From positions 62,001-126,000 of the forward strand of contig JAKEKT010000046.1 of NCBI GenBank assembly GCA_021495925.1: a stretch of DNA of 64,000 nucleotides, written 5' to 3'. The notes beneath the pieces were generated by a model. That model was given only the letters and a program-made list of their open reading frames with translations, ran no database searches and had not been told where the DNA came from. Source of the DNA: Diplodia intermedia. Its lineage: Eukaryota; Ascomycota; Dothideomycetes; Botryosphaeriales; Botryosphaeriaceae. Position 1 is the stretch's first letter. Each line of letters opens with the position of its first letter. Shown in pieces: positions 9,939-21,862 of the stretch. Position numbers and translations under genes: made by a program.

Positions 9939-11146
9939 AGACACAGCTCATTACATCTTTCAAGGACTGCAATATTATACCCAAAAAGCAGGAGTGACTC
10001 GGGATTTACAAAACGAAGACAAATTGATACGGAATGAGCAAACGGGACCTGCTCAAGGGTCAAGGCGCTTAGCATCCATGGCTAGCGCGGCGTTTCTTCT
10101 CCATTTTTCTTTACTTTTTCTATTGGTGATACTTTTTTCTTGGGGTATCATTTGGACAACAGCATTGGGCGTCGATTGGTAGGGCGCTATCATACTCTCC
10201 ACTCCTTTCTTTACATCTCTCAGATTTTTGGACCCCCTTTTTTCGGTTCATTCACGCGCCTCAAAATTACGCTCTCGATCATAGACGATACCCATCTCCT
10301 GAGGATTCCGAGATTGAGGTTGGAGTCTGGCTCGATATTTTGACTATGCCTCAAATGCGCAGAAATCACCTCTCAATCACTTGTAGAACATGTTTTGTGA
10401 ACATGAATTTGGAGCTGTTGATTGAGTCAAGTGTATTTTCATTGTTGTATCAACTTTCCTATCCGTACCTAGACCTCTCATTTCCTACGCAAGCCTGATC
10501 CGCATAGCTATGCCTTGCCTTGCCTGACCTAAACAAGGGGAGTGCAGTCTATCGTAAGTCAGTGTATGCCAGCCCCCCGGTGCCTTCTTGTGAAGTAGCC
10601 CGCCGTTCATGTTCCAGATGCGGACAAGAAAGATAGTACCAAGAGGACTGGCCCTAAAGAGAAACCAAGCTGCTATCCAGCTTTGGCCAAGTGCAAAAGG
10701 GCAGATGATAACGCCAGCTTTACCCTGGAAGATTTGACCTGGAAAAGGCCAAGCGAAATGGAAAAAAACAAAGGAACCGGAAAAGCCACTCTTTCAAAGC
10801 AAATTTGCAGAACCTTCTTTCCACTGAGTTCTTGCCTGTGCAATTTCCTGAAAGGAGAGTCCCCTTGGCGGGATGAAAGCAAGATGATCTATAGCCGTTT
10901 GTGGGGGAACCATGCAAGAACCAATTAACCCCACCGAGACGCCGTGCTATGCAAAAAAAGCTCAAAATGTTTTTGGGGAGTTTTTTGGTGTGAAATCCCG
11001 GGTATCGATTTCGCTGATGTGGAAATTTGTCTCTGGTTGGCGCATAAGTCAAAGTAACGAAAGTCGAAAGGGTTGGATGGGCCGGCCTATCGACTGTTGC
11101 AGAAAGCTGAGTTGCGTAGGAGGGCTTCCAATGTGTCCATGCAGAA
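9939..11146. other. intergenic, convergent
   Basis: About 1.2 kb between the F-box-like gene (plus) and TFIIB (minus), both pointing into it. It is relatively AT-rich with T-runs near 10090-10140. I see no convincing gene, tRNA or repeat; it presumably holds both 3' UTRs. Confidence 0.5.
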
Positions 11147-12214
11147 CTAGGTGGACGGCAGCTTCTCAATCTTCAGGCCCTTCTCCTTAACCCACTCAGG
11201 ATCAAGAAGCTTGTCCTTGTCCTGGTACAGGAGCTTGTACGCCGTCCGGATGGTGCCGTCGCTCACACCGGCAACTGGCGCAATCTCCTTTGCCGTCAGA
11301 GGTTGGTCGACTAGGTAGCTGATCATGTAGATGCAGGCCGCACATGCAGAGAGCGGCGAGCGACCAGCCAGACAGCCATGCTTCACCATGGCTTCTGCGA
11401 GACGCTGAGCCAGCATCTGCACCCGGTTGTCCAATCCCAGAGCGTTACAGTAGCGTGCACACAACTCCGGGGGTGAAGTGGCTTCCTTTGATTTGTACGC
11501 GTCGCCCGCCATGACCATACCGCCGGTGGTGACGACCGTGCCCGACTTGTTCTGCTTGTTGAAGAACGTGTCCAGTAGCTTGAAGATACGGCCAATCTCC
11601 TTCTTCGAAACGCCCGTCAGTTCATGCAGCTCGCGGAAAGAGCGGCCCTGCCCAGCCTGCCGACAAGCCAAGAACAAACAGCCGGCGACGATGGTGTCGA
11701 GCGCCTTGCCCTTGAACAGCTTCGAGTCGTCCGTCATCTTGTACATGTGCTTGGCCGTGTCGCTGACGGTGTGAGGCAGAAGCCAACGGTCGCACCACTG
11801 ACCGATCAGCTTGTACGCCTGCATGAGCACCTTGTTGCTCTTGTCGGTGCCGGACTTGTTCTGAGCACGGTTGAGCTCGCGGCTCTTGGCACCATCCGTG
11901 TAGGAGATGTTGGTTGCAAGCTGTGAACCGTTCAAGAGCGGGTTGGCAGCGTCACCAACACGCGAGGGATCGTCGCCGTTCTGGTCATCGTTGGAGAACG
12001 TTCGCCACTCCGAGCGAGTGTCCACAACACGAGCAGACAGCACAAGACCACAGGAACCACAGACAGTGTCGCCGCTGGAAAACTCCTCGATGAGATTCGG
12101 GGGGCTCTCCTTGCAGTCGGGGCAGATCATGTGGATGTTGAAATTGTCCACATACTCCTCGCTCTGCTTGATATGGTGCTCCATAGGACGCACTTCACCC
12201 GGAGAGAGGGCCAT
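11147..12214 (-). CDS. SUA7: transcription initiation factor TFIIB
   Basis: General RNA polymerase II initiation factor; it bridges TBP-bound promoter and polymerase and sets the start site. Single exon, 355 residues, full family length. The N-terminal zinc ribbon has Cys31-x2-Cys34 and Cys52-x2-Cys55 (CPDC...CGSC) followed by the B-reader/linker with RSEWRTFSNDD. Two cyclin-like repeats follow: the first around YKLIGQWCDRWLLPHTVSDT with AGCLFLACRQAGQGRSFREL, the second around ARYCNALGLDNRVQMLAQRL with AGRSPLSACAACIYMISYL and the helix-turn-helix VAGVSDGTIRTAYKLLY. A second possible start (MEHH) lies ten codons in. Divergently paired with ATP14. Confidence 0.97.
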   Translation of the reverse strand: MALSPGEVRPMEHHIKQSEEYVDNFNIHMICPDCKESPPNLIEEFSSGDTVCGSCGLVLSARVVDTRSEWRTFSNDDQNGDDPSRVGDAANPLLNGSQLATNISYTDGAKSRELNRAQNKSGTDKSNKVLMQAYKLIGQWCDRWLLPHTVSDTAKHMYKMTDDSKLFKGKALDTIVAGCLFLACRQAGQGRSFRELHELTGVSKKEIGRIFKLLDTFFNKQNKSGTVVTTGGMVMAGDAYKSKEATSPPELCARYCNALGLDNRVQMLAQRLAEAMVKHGCLAGRSPLSACAACIYMISYLVDQPLTAKEIAPVAGVSDGTIRTAYKLLYQDKDKLLDPEWVKEKGLKIEKLPST

Positions 12215-12841
12215 GGTGGGCTTAGAAGTCGAACTGCGCGACCGTTGACCGGGCGGGCTCGTGAAGAAGCGGGTGCTGCTGTGGGTCCGGCAGTCAAGGC
12301 TCTGGCAATGTTACCAGGCGGCGGAGTCGTTGTGCGACGGTTGCGCGACGTGAATCGCCGAAGATAGGAGTCCGGCTTCCTTCCTACGGCGGCGGCGACG
12401 GCGTTCGGCAGCAAAGGGCGACTCTGGTGGTGGGGCAGGTCGGGTTGCAGGACAAAGAAGAGGAGAGGTGAAAGGCGCCAGGCACCTCGCATAGGTATCA
12501 GCGGGCGGCGGACGGGCCATCGGGAGCCGGGGCTGAGTAACCGACAAATCACGTGAACATGGGCTTGTAAAGCGCGAAGAACCTGCGCGAAGCGGGCTAA
12601 AGTACAATGGAAGAGAACAGCTTGGAAGCGCATTGAACAACCACATCTGCCGCCGCGCAAGACTGGTCCACGGGGAACGGGAGGCGTTCACATCGCATTG
12701 CCATGGCTGCTCTGTTTGGGGTCGGATTTTGAAGCGCGAGGCCCGTGCGTGGGACGCGCGAAGGAAGTTCAACTTCACCCTCCGGCATCGCCTACCACGA
12801 CGGAGCTCCATCAAGAGAAGCATCACCACCCCCTCGTCATC
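12215..12841. promoter_or_regulatory. bidirectional promoter between TFIIB and ATP14, with TCACGTGA site
   Basis: About 627 bp separate the divergent starts. A perfect palindrome TCACGTGA occupies 12549-12556, matching the Cbf1/bHLH E-box core known from yeast and filamentous fungi. Whether it acts on either gene is inferred from position only. Confidence 0.45.
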
Positions 12842-13329
12842 ATGCTTGCTCAGACAATCAGGGCTTCTGTACGTCGTCGTGTGCCCGCCGTTGCTGACAT
12901 TGATACTAACACTACTTTCCAGCGCCTTTCCGTCGGCCGTCTGGCCCAGCGCAATGCCGTCATGGCGCGCCGTACCTTCCTCACGCCTACGGCCGTCCGC
13001 CAAGGTAGCCCGACCCAAGAATTGCACCCTGCCATTGCGCACGGCTGACCCAACCATCAATTGCAGCCGACCTTGTGCAGGACATGTATCTGCGCGAGCT
13101 GAAGAACTACAAGCCCACGCCCGTCAAGCCCACCGATGCCGAGGGCCACGTCCAGAAGTTCTCCATCCCCAAGGCTCCCCAGTCGCCCGAGGAGAGCGAC
13201 CTTGCCGGCGAGCTGAAGGAGTACGAGGCCCAGCAGCCCGAGGTTGAGGGCCAGGCCGCGGGCGAGACCGCCGCGGTTGAGGAGGACTGGTTTGAGGAGG
13301 AGGAAGAGGCGCCTGCCGCTGCCCACTGA
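12842..13329 (+). CDS. ATP14: mitochondrial F1Fo ATP synthase subunit h
   Basis: Peripheral-stalk subunit of the mitochondrial ATP synthase. Three exons, 12842-12868, 12923-13004 and 13067-13329, give 123 residues; introns start GTACGT and GTAGCC and end TTTCCAG and TTGCAG, the first with a textbook ACTAAC branch site. The N terminus (MLAQTIRASRLSVGRLAQRN) is basic and hydroxylated like a matrix presequence. The mature part shows the family pattern DLVQDMYLRELKNYKPTPVK, DAEGHVQKFSIPKAPQSPEE and DLAGELKEYEAQ, ending in a very acidic tail (EEDWFEEEEEAP). Length and composition match fungal Atp14. Shares a promoter region with TFIIB. Confidence 0.93.
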
Positions 13330-15034
13330 GTGCCGGGATAATCAACTGTACAAAAATACTCCGTCAGCCGTCTCATGACGCAATTGAGGCAATGATGTAC
13401 CGTCAGGAAGCCTTTCCAGCGCTCGATTAGGTTATTTAACTGGTCAATTTCCTTCCTCCATCAGAATCTGCACAACCTTTGGAAATCCGTGCAAAGAAAT
13501 GCTTTTGTTTGGCACCAACTTGATCTGTGCTGCTCCTTTGTTTGCCATGTCAAAGGCCCGGAGCATTGCCGCTTGGGCATTGCAAGGGAGCCGAGTACAC
13601 TGTAGCGCTGACACCGATATCTCGGTTCTGAGGAGCGCATGGGACACATCGCCTCTGAAAACAACGAGGGGTGGTTGATGGCTCCATAATATGTATCCCT
13701 CGTTCCCCGAGACGGAAATGCGGTCAGTGTCGCGGAGACGTCGGACGGCCGAGTCCAGCGGTCATCTCGGACCTCGTGCAGCGACGGGCCGGACCAATTT
13801 CCATAGAACATTCTGAAGGGCTTGCCTCGTCTAGCCGGTGATCTCCACCCTCTTATATGCGCGCGGGCGGGGGGATCTCCAGCGCGCTCACGGATAACAG
13901 CCACCAAGCCACCGCGTCCCGAAGCGCAGACACCAACACTGGCACCAACGAGCCGGCCGGTCGCTTGGGCAACAGCGGCTGTGCCTGGCGACTCGTACCG
14001 GTGCCGCAGGCGTTAATGGCAAGGCTGGGAGAGGCGGCGGTCGGGATTGCGGGAGTCCGAGGCAGCCGAGAGGTGGCAGGGCGTTGGCGTCCTGAAATCA
14101 AAACTACGCAATCGCGCTGGCGCTGGGCGGAAAGGATGCCTGATGTCCACAGCGCACAGGCGAAGGGCCGGAGCGTGGTGCTCCTGCGCACAACAATTTC
14201 TCGAAGCCTGCCCCTAGGCGCAGCGCGACTCGCAGGGCAGCGATACGGCGGCGAGTACTGCTGCGGCAGCGTAGATCTCTGGGCGAGCGCCCGCCCACGA
14301 TTCGCTGCGGCGGGTCAAGATGGAGCCAAAAATAATGTTGCTGCACGCCGCTACTGGCCCACTCAGCCGCTAAGGGTCCGCCAGCCGCAGCGCGGGCAGT
14401 TGGATCTTGAATACCCGCCTGTGTCTGTGACGACAGGGAGCTGCGAGTCCTCTGCGGCCAATTTGCGCATTTGTTTCAACTCCCTCCACCGAGCTATCGC
14501 GCCGCCCGCTCCGCCCGCACAATCGCTCCCGCGGTGGTTCGCAGCTTGACCTTCGTTTCTCCCACCAACCGCTCGCTCTCAGCCTCCGCCCTCGCTATCA
14601 GACCGCGCTCTCCTCCCAGGACCCACCCGCGCGCGTGAGCCTCCTTCAGCCCCAGCTCGTCCCAGGCAGCCAGCTAGCCAGCTCCTCACGCCTTGCGCAA
14701 TCTGTCATTCCCCCCCCGGCCAACTGCCTGGCGCCCGCAACCCAGCAGCGGCGGTCAACCCTGAACGCGCGGCAGCTCCAGTGTGCCTCACCTTCACCCG
14801 CGGGCGATCTTCGAGCGCATCGCGCGGATCCCTGCTTGTCCACTTCCGCGCCGCTCGCCGTCTTTCGTTCTTCTTCCGGGTATCGCGGGCGGGGATCCCC
14901 CCCATTGTTATCGGCTTACCTGGTCCTGCCACCGGATGATGGGGAGTCGGAGCTAGCCACTGTCTTAGACTCGCACCCGCCCACCGAGCCGCATTCCTAG
15001 CGAAGCATTCCATATCGATAGGCATCGTTCCACA
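13330..15034. other. long intergenic region with pyrimidine-rich leader
   Basis: About 1.7 kb between ATP14 and the DUF1765 gene. Several GC-rich frames are open on both strands but overlap, lack family features and have random-looking composition. From about 14540 to 15034 the plus strand is C/T-rich, as in a long fungal 5' UTR, and probably belongs to the gene starting at 15035. A minus-strand frame at 13444-13647 is discussed among rejected items. Confidence 0.45.
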
Positions 15035-18000
15035 ATGGCGGCTGCAAGCATGGCCGCCGCCAGCAGTTCAACGACTCCGATCATTGGGAGAGACCGGAGC
15101 GTATCAGACGCCGCCGCCACGCACAACGTCGTAGACGACCCGCGACCGCCCGAAGCCGTGCATCTCCCCCGCTCGGCAAGCTACACCTACTTCCCCCCGG
15201 TCAAAGATCTCGAGTACGAGGACTCGTCCGTCGTGGAGCTCAAGGGCCGGATCTCCGAGGCGGAGCTGCACTCGTCGAGAGATGAGGATTCGCCCTATTC
15301 CTCCAGCGGAGGCTCGACGCCTGAAAACGAACCTGCCGATCCACCAGAAGAACAGCAATCGCTCCCGGTTGATCCGCCGCCCCAGCGATCGAGGCTCTCC
15401 CGCTTTTTCTCCTCGTCCCGCGAGCCTGTGACGTCAGGCAGCCAGGTGAAGGAGGGCGCAAAGGACAAGAATACACGCAAAGATCCGCCAAAGGAGCCCT
15501 CGAAGCAGCTACAGAAGCAGCCCCCAAAGGAGGTGCGGAAAGAGTCCCAGAAGAATTCGCAGCAGGAAAACTCAAAGCAGATTCAAAAGCAGGCGCAGAA
15601 ACCGGCCCCGAACCAGACTTCAAAGGAAGCTTCGAGAGATACTTTGGCAAACGCCGCACAGGACGCCCCGAAACTCGCTTCGAAAGAGGCTTCGAAGGAG
15701 GCTCCGAAGGAGAGCCAGCAGAAAGCACAAAGTGAGAAGCATAAGGAGGAGGAGGAAAAGGAGAAGACCGACAGGGCGGAAGTTGATCAGCAGGCCGTGC
15801 CTCCCAAACGGTCGCTTACTCATCTTCGACGCAAGTCCTGGGTGTCGTCCAGTGCGAAGGAGTCGCCGCCGAGCAAATCCTCAGGAGAAGATGGTGTAAA
15901 CGGCAACCGCCCATCTCCCGAGAAGCGTCGGAGCCTCATCAACACATCCCGGCGCAAATCCATTCTTCGCAAGGAATCCGATCCGCCTCCGGTCGAGGAG
16001 GAGCGTGCAGAGCGCCCAGCTGCTGCAACCAGACGCAAGTCGTTTATACGGAAGGAATCGGAAGGTGCACCCGCTTCTTCGGAGGACCGTCTCAGTTCGC
16101 GTGTGTCTCGACGGATGTCCATTCTACGAAACAACTCGGATCGCAAAGACACGGAATCATCTCCCGCCGAGGACGCTGCCGCGAAATCTCCCAAGAAGGG
16201 TGCCGTTCTCACCAAGAGACCCAGGAAACCCTCAGATGCTTACATCAAGCCGGTCAAGGCTGAAGAGCTCCCTCCGGTCCCGGCATTACCCGAGATACCA
16301 AAGTCCCCCAACCTACCAAGGTCCCCGTCAATGCCTGCCTCGCCTCAATTGGGCCAATCATTCTCCACCGACAGATTGCCAACGCTGATGAGGTCGCCGC
16401 CATCGCAAGAATCCGTCATTCCACCCGTGCCGAGAACGGTCAATCACGATAAGTTGAAGACCTTTTCGTTGGAAACGCCGAAGAAGAAGGATGAACTATG
16501 GGGCCAGTTCAGGAGTCTGGATGGCGACTACCAAAAGTTCGTAATTGTTGTTGATTTCCCGTCCACGTGAGGCTAAACGATCTTGCACAGATTCTCGTCA
16601 AAATCCATTGCCTTGAAAGCAAATGTTGTACGCCAGAACCTGCTCCCATTCCTCCGAACTTACGCGACACACGCGTCAAACAGTAAGATTCGGCCAGAGG
16701 ATTTGGACCGCCGCAGCAACATCTTGAATCGATGGTGGACCGGCTTGCTGGAGATGATCAATGGAAAGAACAACCAATCCATCTCCGGGTCTGACAGACC
16801 CCATATCCTCCAGGCGATAGTAGGTATCATGGAACGCCCCGAGTGGCGCACGCACCCTTCGCCGTTCGCACCCTTGACGGAAAGGCATACGTCGGTGATA
16901 CCTAGGTCGCATTCCTCATCATCAGTCGCGTCTATCGAGTCCGACTTCTTGGCCGAATCGGTGCATCACAACGTACGCAACACATACGTCCAAAATCTTA
17001 CCGCACAGATGGGGTTTGTGGTTGAGAAGATGTCTTTGCGGAATGCACCGGCTAGTTTGGTGAACTTTTGCGGGAAAACATGCGCATATGCCTTCTTCTT
17101 CTGCCCCGGCATGGCAGACATCCTTGTTAGATTGTGGTCACCCTCTCTGGATGCCATGAGACGGGTCATGGCCGAGTGCAAGATGTCTGACAGGTCGAAG
17201 CTCGATGAGACGTCCAAAGCCATCCTGCCCAACTTCCCGCCGAATCTCCATTCCCTTGGATTCACCAACCTCCACAAGACTTTCCGTGAGCTGCGCAAGC
17301 CTGCCCCGTTCCCTCTCGGAACAGCCAATTTGCCTTGGCACGGGTCGTGGGTGAAGCGATGGTCAGGCACGGAGAGCGACCTTTTCTACGTCTTTGCCAA
17401 GTGCTATCACATCCTGATCACGGACTTCCTTCCGGAAGGGACGACCGCTGCCGAGCGACTCTGCGCCCCCGGGCTGGTCATGGTCCACGCCCAGATCCTC
17501 GCGAACATGGACGAGACTCTCCATCGCCACGCGGCACTGACTGCTGCAAAGGAAGAGGAAAGCCTCTCAACGTCGTCGATGACCTTTGATGATGTGCTTG
17601 CGGACGGCCCGGATGCAGCGGCTTCGGCGCTCCCACTGCCCCCGGCCAATGCCGTTCGGCTGATGGCGGAGAATCGTCTAATCATGCTCCTTCGAGACTT
17701 CCTCTCCGTAGGGAACCCTAACTGCATCACAGCCCCTCAAATGTTTGCGGAAAGTTTCAGTTCTCTCCTACAAGCATCTGCTCGTAGGGTCTCTATTTTT
17801 GATCATAACGCGTCTTATACCCTTTGCGATTTTCTGGAAGAAGCTCTTTTGATCTTGTTGCGTTATGAGCGCGCTGCTGACAGGCTGGTTGTCGACTGGT
17901 CGTTTTGGATTTCCGTGTATAAACGCATGACAGAGAGCCATAACACCACCACCGAGATTCGACTTTTGTCCTTTTTATACAGCGTATGGGGCACGATCGT

Positions 18001-19086
18001 CGAGGACGAAAAGCGCAAGTCGGAGCTCTGTCTCGACTTTTTGCTCGAACCGGCGTTTTTCGAAAGCCGGTTCAACCACTGGTGTCCCATGCTCCGGGCG
18101 TACTTCATGAGACTGATCTGCTGGAGGGTCTCAAGATTTGACGGAGAGGCTACGGACTCTGACTTGTAAGCCATGGGATCGAGCGGAAGCGGTTTTTGGC
18201 AAATGCTAATTGGACCAGGCGAATTCTGAACAGTGTCGAGGAGAGATTGCAATCCGTCTGGGCCCATTATCTGTACCTGCAGGAAGTGGCACAGACGCGA
18301 AACGAGCCGCCTCCCTCAACCACGCCTTGCAACCCAGCACCCGGACGGCGGCTGCTTATAATCCGGCACGACGCGCCGTTGTCCCCTGCAAACGGGCCAT
18401 TCCTCTCATTCGATGGGATCGTGTCGAATGCTTCGAAAAACCAACAGTCAGCGTACGGCAACCACTCGTCGCTTGAGACGCAGCTGGGCGACACAAACAT
18501 TCGGCCAACTTCTGCGCTATCCATTGCCTCGGATAACTCGGACGCTGCGGAAGAGGACAATGGCAAGAAGCGGTTCAGCTTGCTGCGCAATCTCCTCAGC
18601 GTGTCCAAGCCGCGCTCAAAATCTCGCAGTCCTGATCCGCCGACAACGCGCGAGGGAACCACGAACACGTCGAGCTCGGACAACGCTACTTCGGAGGCGA
18701 CTGCGAAGAAGCACAACACGCCCGAGGTTCCTCCGCACCGTAGCTACTGCTTCCGGTTCTCGTTGGAATGGGTGCATGACAAGCGCTTCGCAAACCCCGG
18801 TCCAATGCGTCTGTTGCCTCCACGCCTGCCACCGGCAGCCCACAATTTCTTGCACGCACAGCGCGAGGAAGCAGAAACGGCCAACCCCAAGCCGATTACC
18901 AGCGTCAAGCCGGAAGGGCCAGCCATCACTTCTAGCAAGTACGCCGGACGCGCGCTGGGCGAGTGGGCGATAGTGGTGGGCGAATGCCAAAGCTTCTTTC
19001 AACGCAGAAAGGATGAGGGTGTTCCTGGCAACAAGCTGGTGGAGACGCCTACGCTTGGTGTTGAAGTTTTCAGGCGGCCAGGCTGA
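15035..19086 (+). CDS. DUF1765-family large protein
   Basis: Three exons, 15035-16536, 16591-18165 and 18219-19086, give 1,314 residues; introns are GTTCGT...TTGCACAG and GTAAGC...GGACCAG. The N-terminal ~500 residues are disordered: Ser/Pro-rich, then a Lys/Gln/Glu tract (KQLQKQPPKE, SKEASKEAPKES), then repeated basic phospho-type motifs RRKS/RRMS at Ser268, Ser309, Ser336 and Ser362. The centre is folded and matches my memory of the fungal DUF1765 domain (LPFLRTYATHASN, RRSNILNRWWTGLLEMI, LRNAPASLVNFCGKTCAYAFFFCPGMADILVRLW, ILLRYERAADRLVVDWSFWI, MLRAYFMRLICWRVSR). The last ~280 residues are again Ser-rich with conserved islands. Biochemical function is unknown. I chose ATG 15035 because it is first in frame after the pyrimidine-rich leader. 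Confidence 0.87.
15950..16132 (+). repeat. triplicated RRxS-based peptide repeat within the DUF1765 gene
   Basis: Three related peptide units, RRKSILRKES, RRKSFIRKES and RRMSILRNNS, start at residues 306, 333 and 359, 26-27 residues apart. A fourth related site, LRRKSW, lies earlier at residue 265. Each carries the R-R-x-S consensus of basophilic kinases such as PKA. The repeat is at the protein level; the DNA units have diverged. Confidence 0.7.
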
Positions 19087-21862
19087 GCCGTGGAGGCCTT
19101 CAGGTCAGCAGAAGAGAATCGAAATCAGTAATGAGGTAACAAAAATGCGGGAAAAAAGGCTACCGGAGCATCGACCAGGCAACGGACTGGTATTCTTCGT
19201 TCGACTCTCTTCTTCTAATCTGATAATTCTCTTTTAATGTTCATCTTCTTGGCTGAATCAGGGCCAACGCACATGATTGCATCACAGGGGCGGGACCTTT
19301 CGAATCTCTCTTTTTCTTTGGGCGGGGGCCAACGTAACATTGCATTTCTGTCCTTCTGGCTGTCCCTTTTCGATTCTTGGTTCTCGGAGGCATGGCGTTC
19401 TGTTTTCCTGTCCGTTTCCGGCGCTTACCACCTTCCTTCGCATGCAGCTCCATCTGCTCCCCAGCAAAGCGCAATCCAAGTCTGAATTCTTCTGGGCGTA
19501 TGGAGTTTCTCGACGCAGTGGAAAACGAGGTTTACGAATGCCACGTACTTGCATGCTAGGTGTGACGTGATACATACGAGTCGGGCACGCGCGGAGGCTC
19601 GAACATGGCCAGTGACTGCACGCAAGGAGTGGACGGGCTGGACTCCTTGTCCAAGGCTGATGGAAGTCAGTGTCAGACTCGGGCTTGGCATGGGTCGGAC
19701 AGAGAGTAACTAGTTACTCGTGGGAAATGCAGAGACAAGAGAAGGGTTAGTTGCATTGCGAGATGAGAGGAGAGGCCGTGTTACTCTGGGGTTTTCGCCA
19801 GCTGAGAGAACGAAGGGGGGTGGACTGCTGCGGTGCTGGTGCTGGTGCTACATGGAGATGCCTCGTGCGCTGCGCTCGTGCTCGAGGCGTTTTCGTGCCG
19901 AATTCTCGCAACGATGCTGCGGCTCTGAAGGCATGATCTGGTGGAGGCGGGGCACCGGGTGGCGTCGCCTTTACTTTTCCCCTGTGTGAGAAGAATTGCG
20001 AGGGAAGCTTATCGGAGAAGCTTAATAGTGAGGTCAGTAGCTGGGGCGGCCGAGGGCGGTGCCATTTTTAGAAACGTGGGATACTTGAGACAGTGACAGC
20101 GTGTTGGCCGAGTTACAAACGGCGCGGCGGCGATTGGCTTGGGACGCGCAGACGGCTTGCACTTTAGCGGTGTTGATATTTTCGGACAATGCATGGAGAG
20201 CCGGCGCAGCAACAAGCGAGCCCGCCCCGCCACTGCACATCCTCCCCGGTCTTTCACCTCCACCTCCATCCACACCTCCTCCAATTTGCCCACCGCACCT
20301 CGGGCCCTCCGCTCGAGCCCGCGCGTGGCCGATAAGCTTTGTTCACCGCTGCATCTCAGCCGCCGCCGCTGGTTCCCCCGACGGCAGATGCGGCTGCAAC
20401 ACCTCGGCCCGCCGGGCGTCCCAGACATTGATGGCTGCTGCGGCTGGCTGACTGGCTGCGCTCAACATGGCGCTCAACGCTGCGCTCAACGCTGAGCGAG
20501 GTGACAACCGCCCTGCTCCAATCGCCATCGTTCTAATTTTCTGGCTGATTCAGCCGTGGCGCCATGCGTCAGACCAGCTGGTCGGACTCAGCGCAAGCCT
20601 GCATCCGCCGCGCTCGCTGGCCGTGCCAACATGGCCATACCGTAGCCTCGACGGCCCGGTGTGGATCATCTCCTCATCGGAGGCCCGGCTCCCGCGCGAC
20701 GCAGACCGTATTTCCTCTTCTGGCTCGTCTGGCTATCTTTCGGGCCCACCGCTGCTCGAGCGTGCCGCGTTGGCCGGCACATCCATGACGCTGAGGTGAG
20801 ATTCGAAGGCCATGCTCAACCTGCATCCTCCACCCAGCCAATCCCGCGCCGGCGGATTCTGCTGAGCCTTCGTGCTGGCGTGATGGACACCCGCCGCCTG
20901 AGCCAGACAACCAAGCTTCTGACATGCGAGTTATGGTAGAGGCTATGCACCCCGCCGTGCAACGAAAGCCACATCGTGCTCGACTCTTCAGCCACGATTC
21001 CGCTGGAGAGTGAGGCTGCTAGTGCCTGAAACGAAGTCCCGCTGCCTTCATTCAAACGTCCAGCACGAAGGTGGGTCTACGGGGTGAATCCCCCACCCAC
21101 ATCCGTAGCGCCTCGGGATGGCGTTTTAGTGCATGTCGTGGCGATGCGGAGAGGAGCACCAGCCGGCCGGGCCATGCAGATCGTCAATATTGCGGCTCAA
21201 TCTCTTGCTGCACCTCGTCGCCGACCTCAGCAGCCATCCATGTCTGTCAAGAAAGAGCCCGACGCTACTGAACCTTGGTCTTACCACATCGAGCCCACGT
21301 GCATGGCAGGAGTTGCCCTACACTGCAAGTGATCTTCGTCCCAAGGCCATTACACGCAGACTCCCCTGCCGCCGCCCAGCCATGAGGCATGCTCCTCCTC
21401 GCTTGTTGCCTTGAACCGGCGAGCCTGGTCGGGCGCACATACCGCTGCCCGTGTTCTGCTGATGCCTGCCATGCCGTTTCCCCTGGCGCTGCTGGCAGTT
21501 CCGAGATCACACTACCTCAATAGTTCGGACGACGGCGGGGGCGTGCTTCGCCATGCGGGTCAGCTAAGCAGGCTCGGTGGATCGGTGACAGCAGACGCCG
21601 ACCTGTTGCTGCGTCTCCCAGCCGTTGCGCCGACATGGCTGAGCATAGCCTTAGTGAGATATAAAAATGAGTACCGCTCCTGACGAGTGATCTTCTTATT
21701 GCACATCCACTCCCGAGCCCTGTCACTTCAGCAGATCTAAGACGCAGGGCAGCTATCAACTGACCAATCGCCCGTCACTCCATCGTTTGACCTTCTCAAT
21801 TCATATTCAAGCCAGTCACTTTGCCTTCCCTCCTCACTCATCCACCCCCCAACTTTATCAAC
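19087..21862. other. 2.8-kb gene-poor region
   Basis: Non-coding stretch between the DUF1765 gene and the first peroxidase. Many short GC-rich frames overlap on both strands but none has domain-like composition. A small imperfect direct repeat of gcgctcaac occurs three times near 20457-20490. The last ~150 bp before 21863 are C/T-rich and are likely peroxidase promoter and 5' UTR. No transposon ends or tRNA seen. Confidence 0.45.

Noticed and set aside
13444..13907. Minus-strand frames that together read like a short protein, with a possible frameshift near 13660
   Set aside because: Two frames must be joined, there are no domain features, and the composition is compatible with chance. A pseudogene remains possible but is unsupported.
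20004..20032. Two AAGCTT sites forming a short inverted element near 20010-20027
   Set aside because: Too short and imperfect for a hairpin element or transposon end; expected by chance.
20457..20490. Three imperfect copies of gcgctcaac
   Set aside because: Very short tandem similarity in a GC-rich region; no satellite or CRISPR-like regularity.
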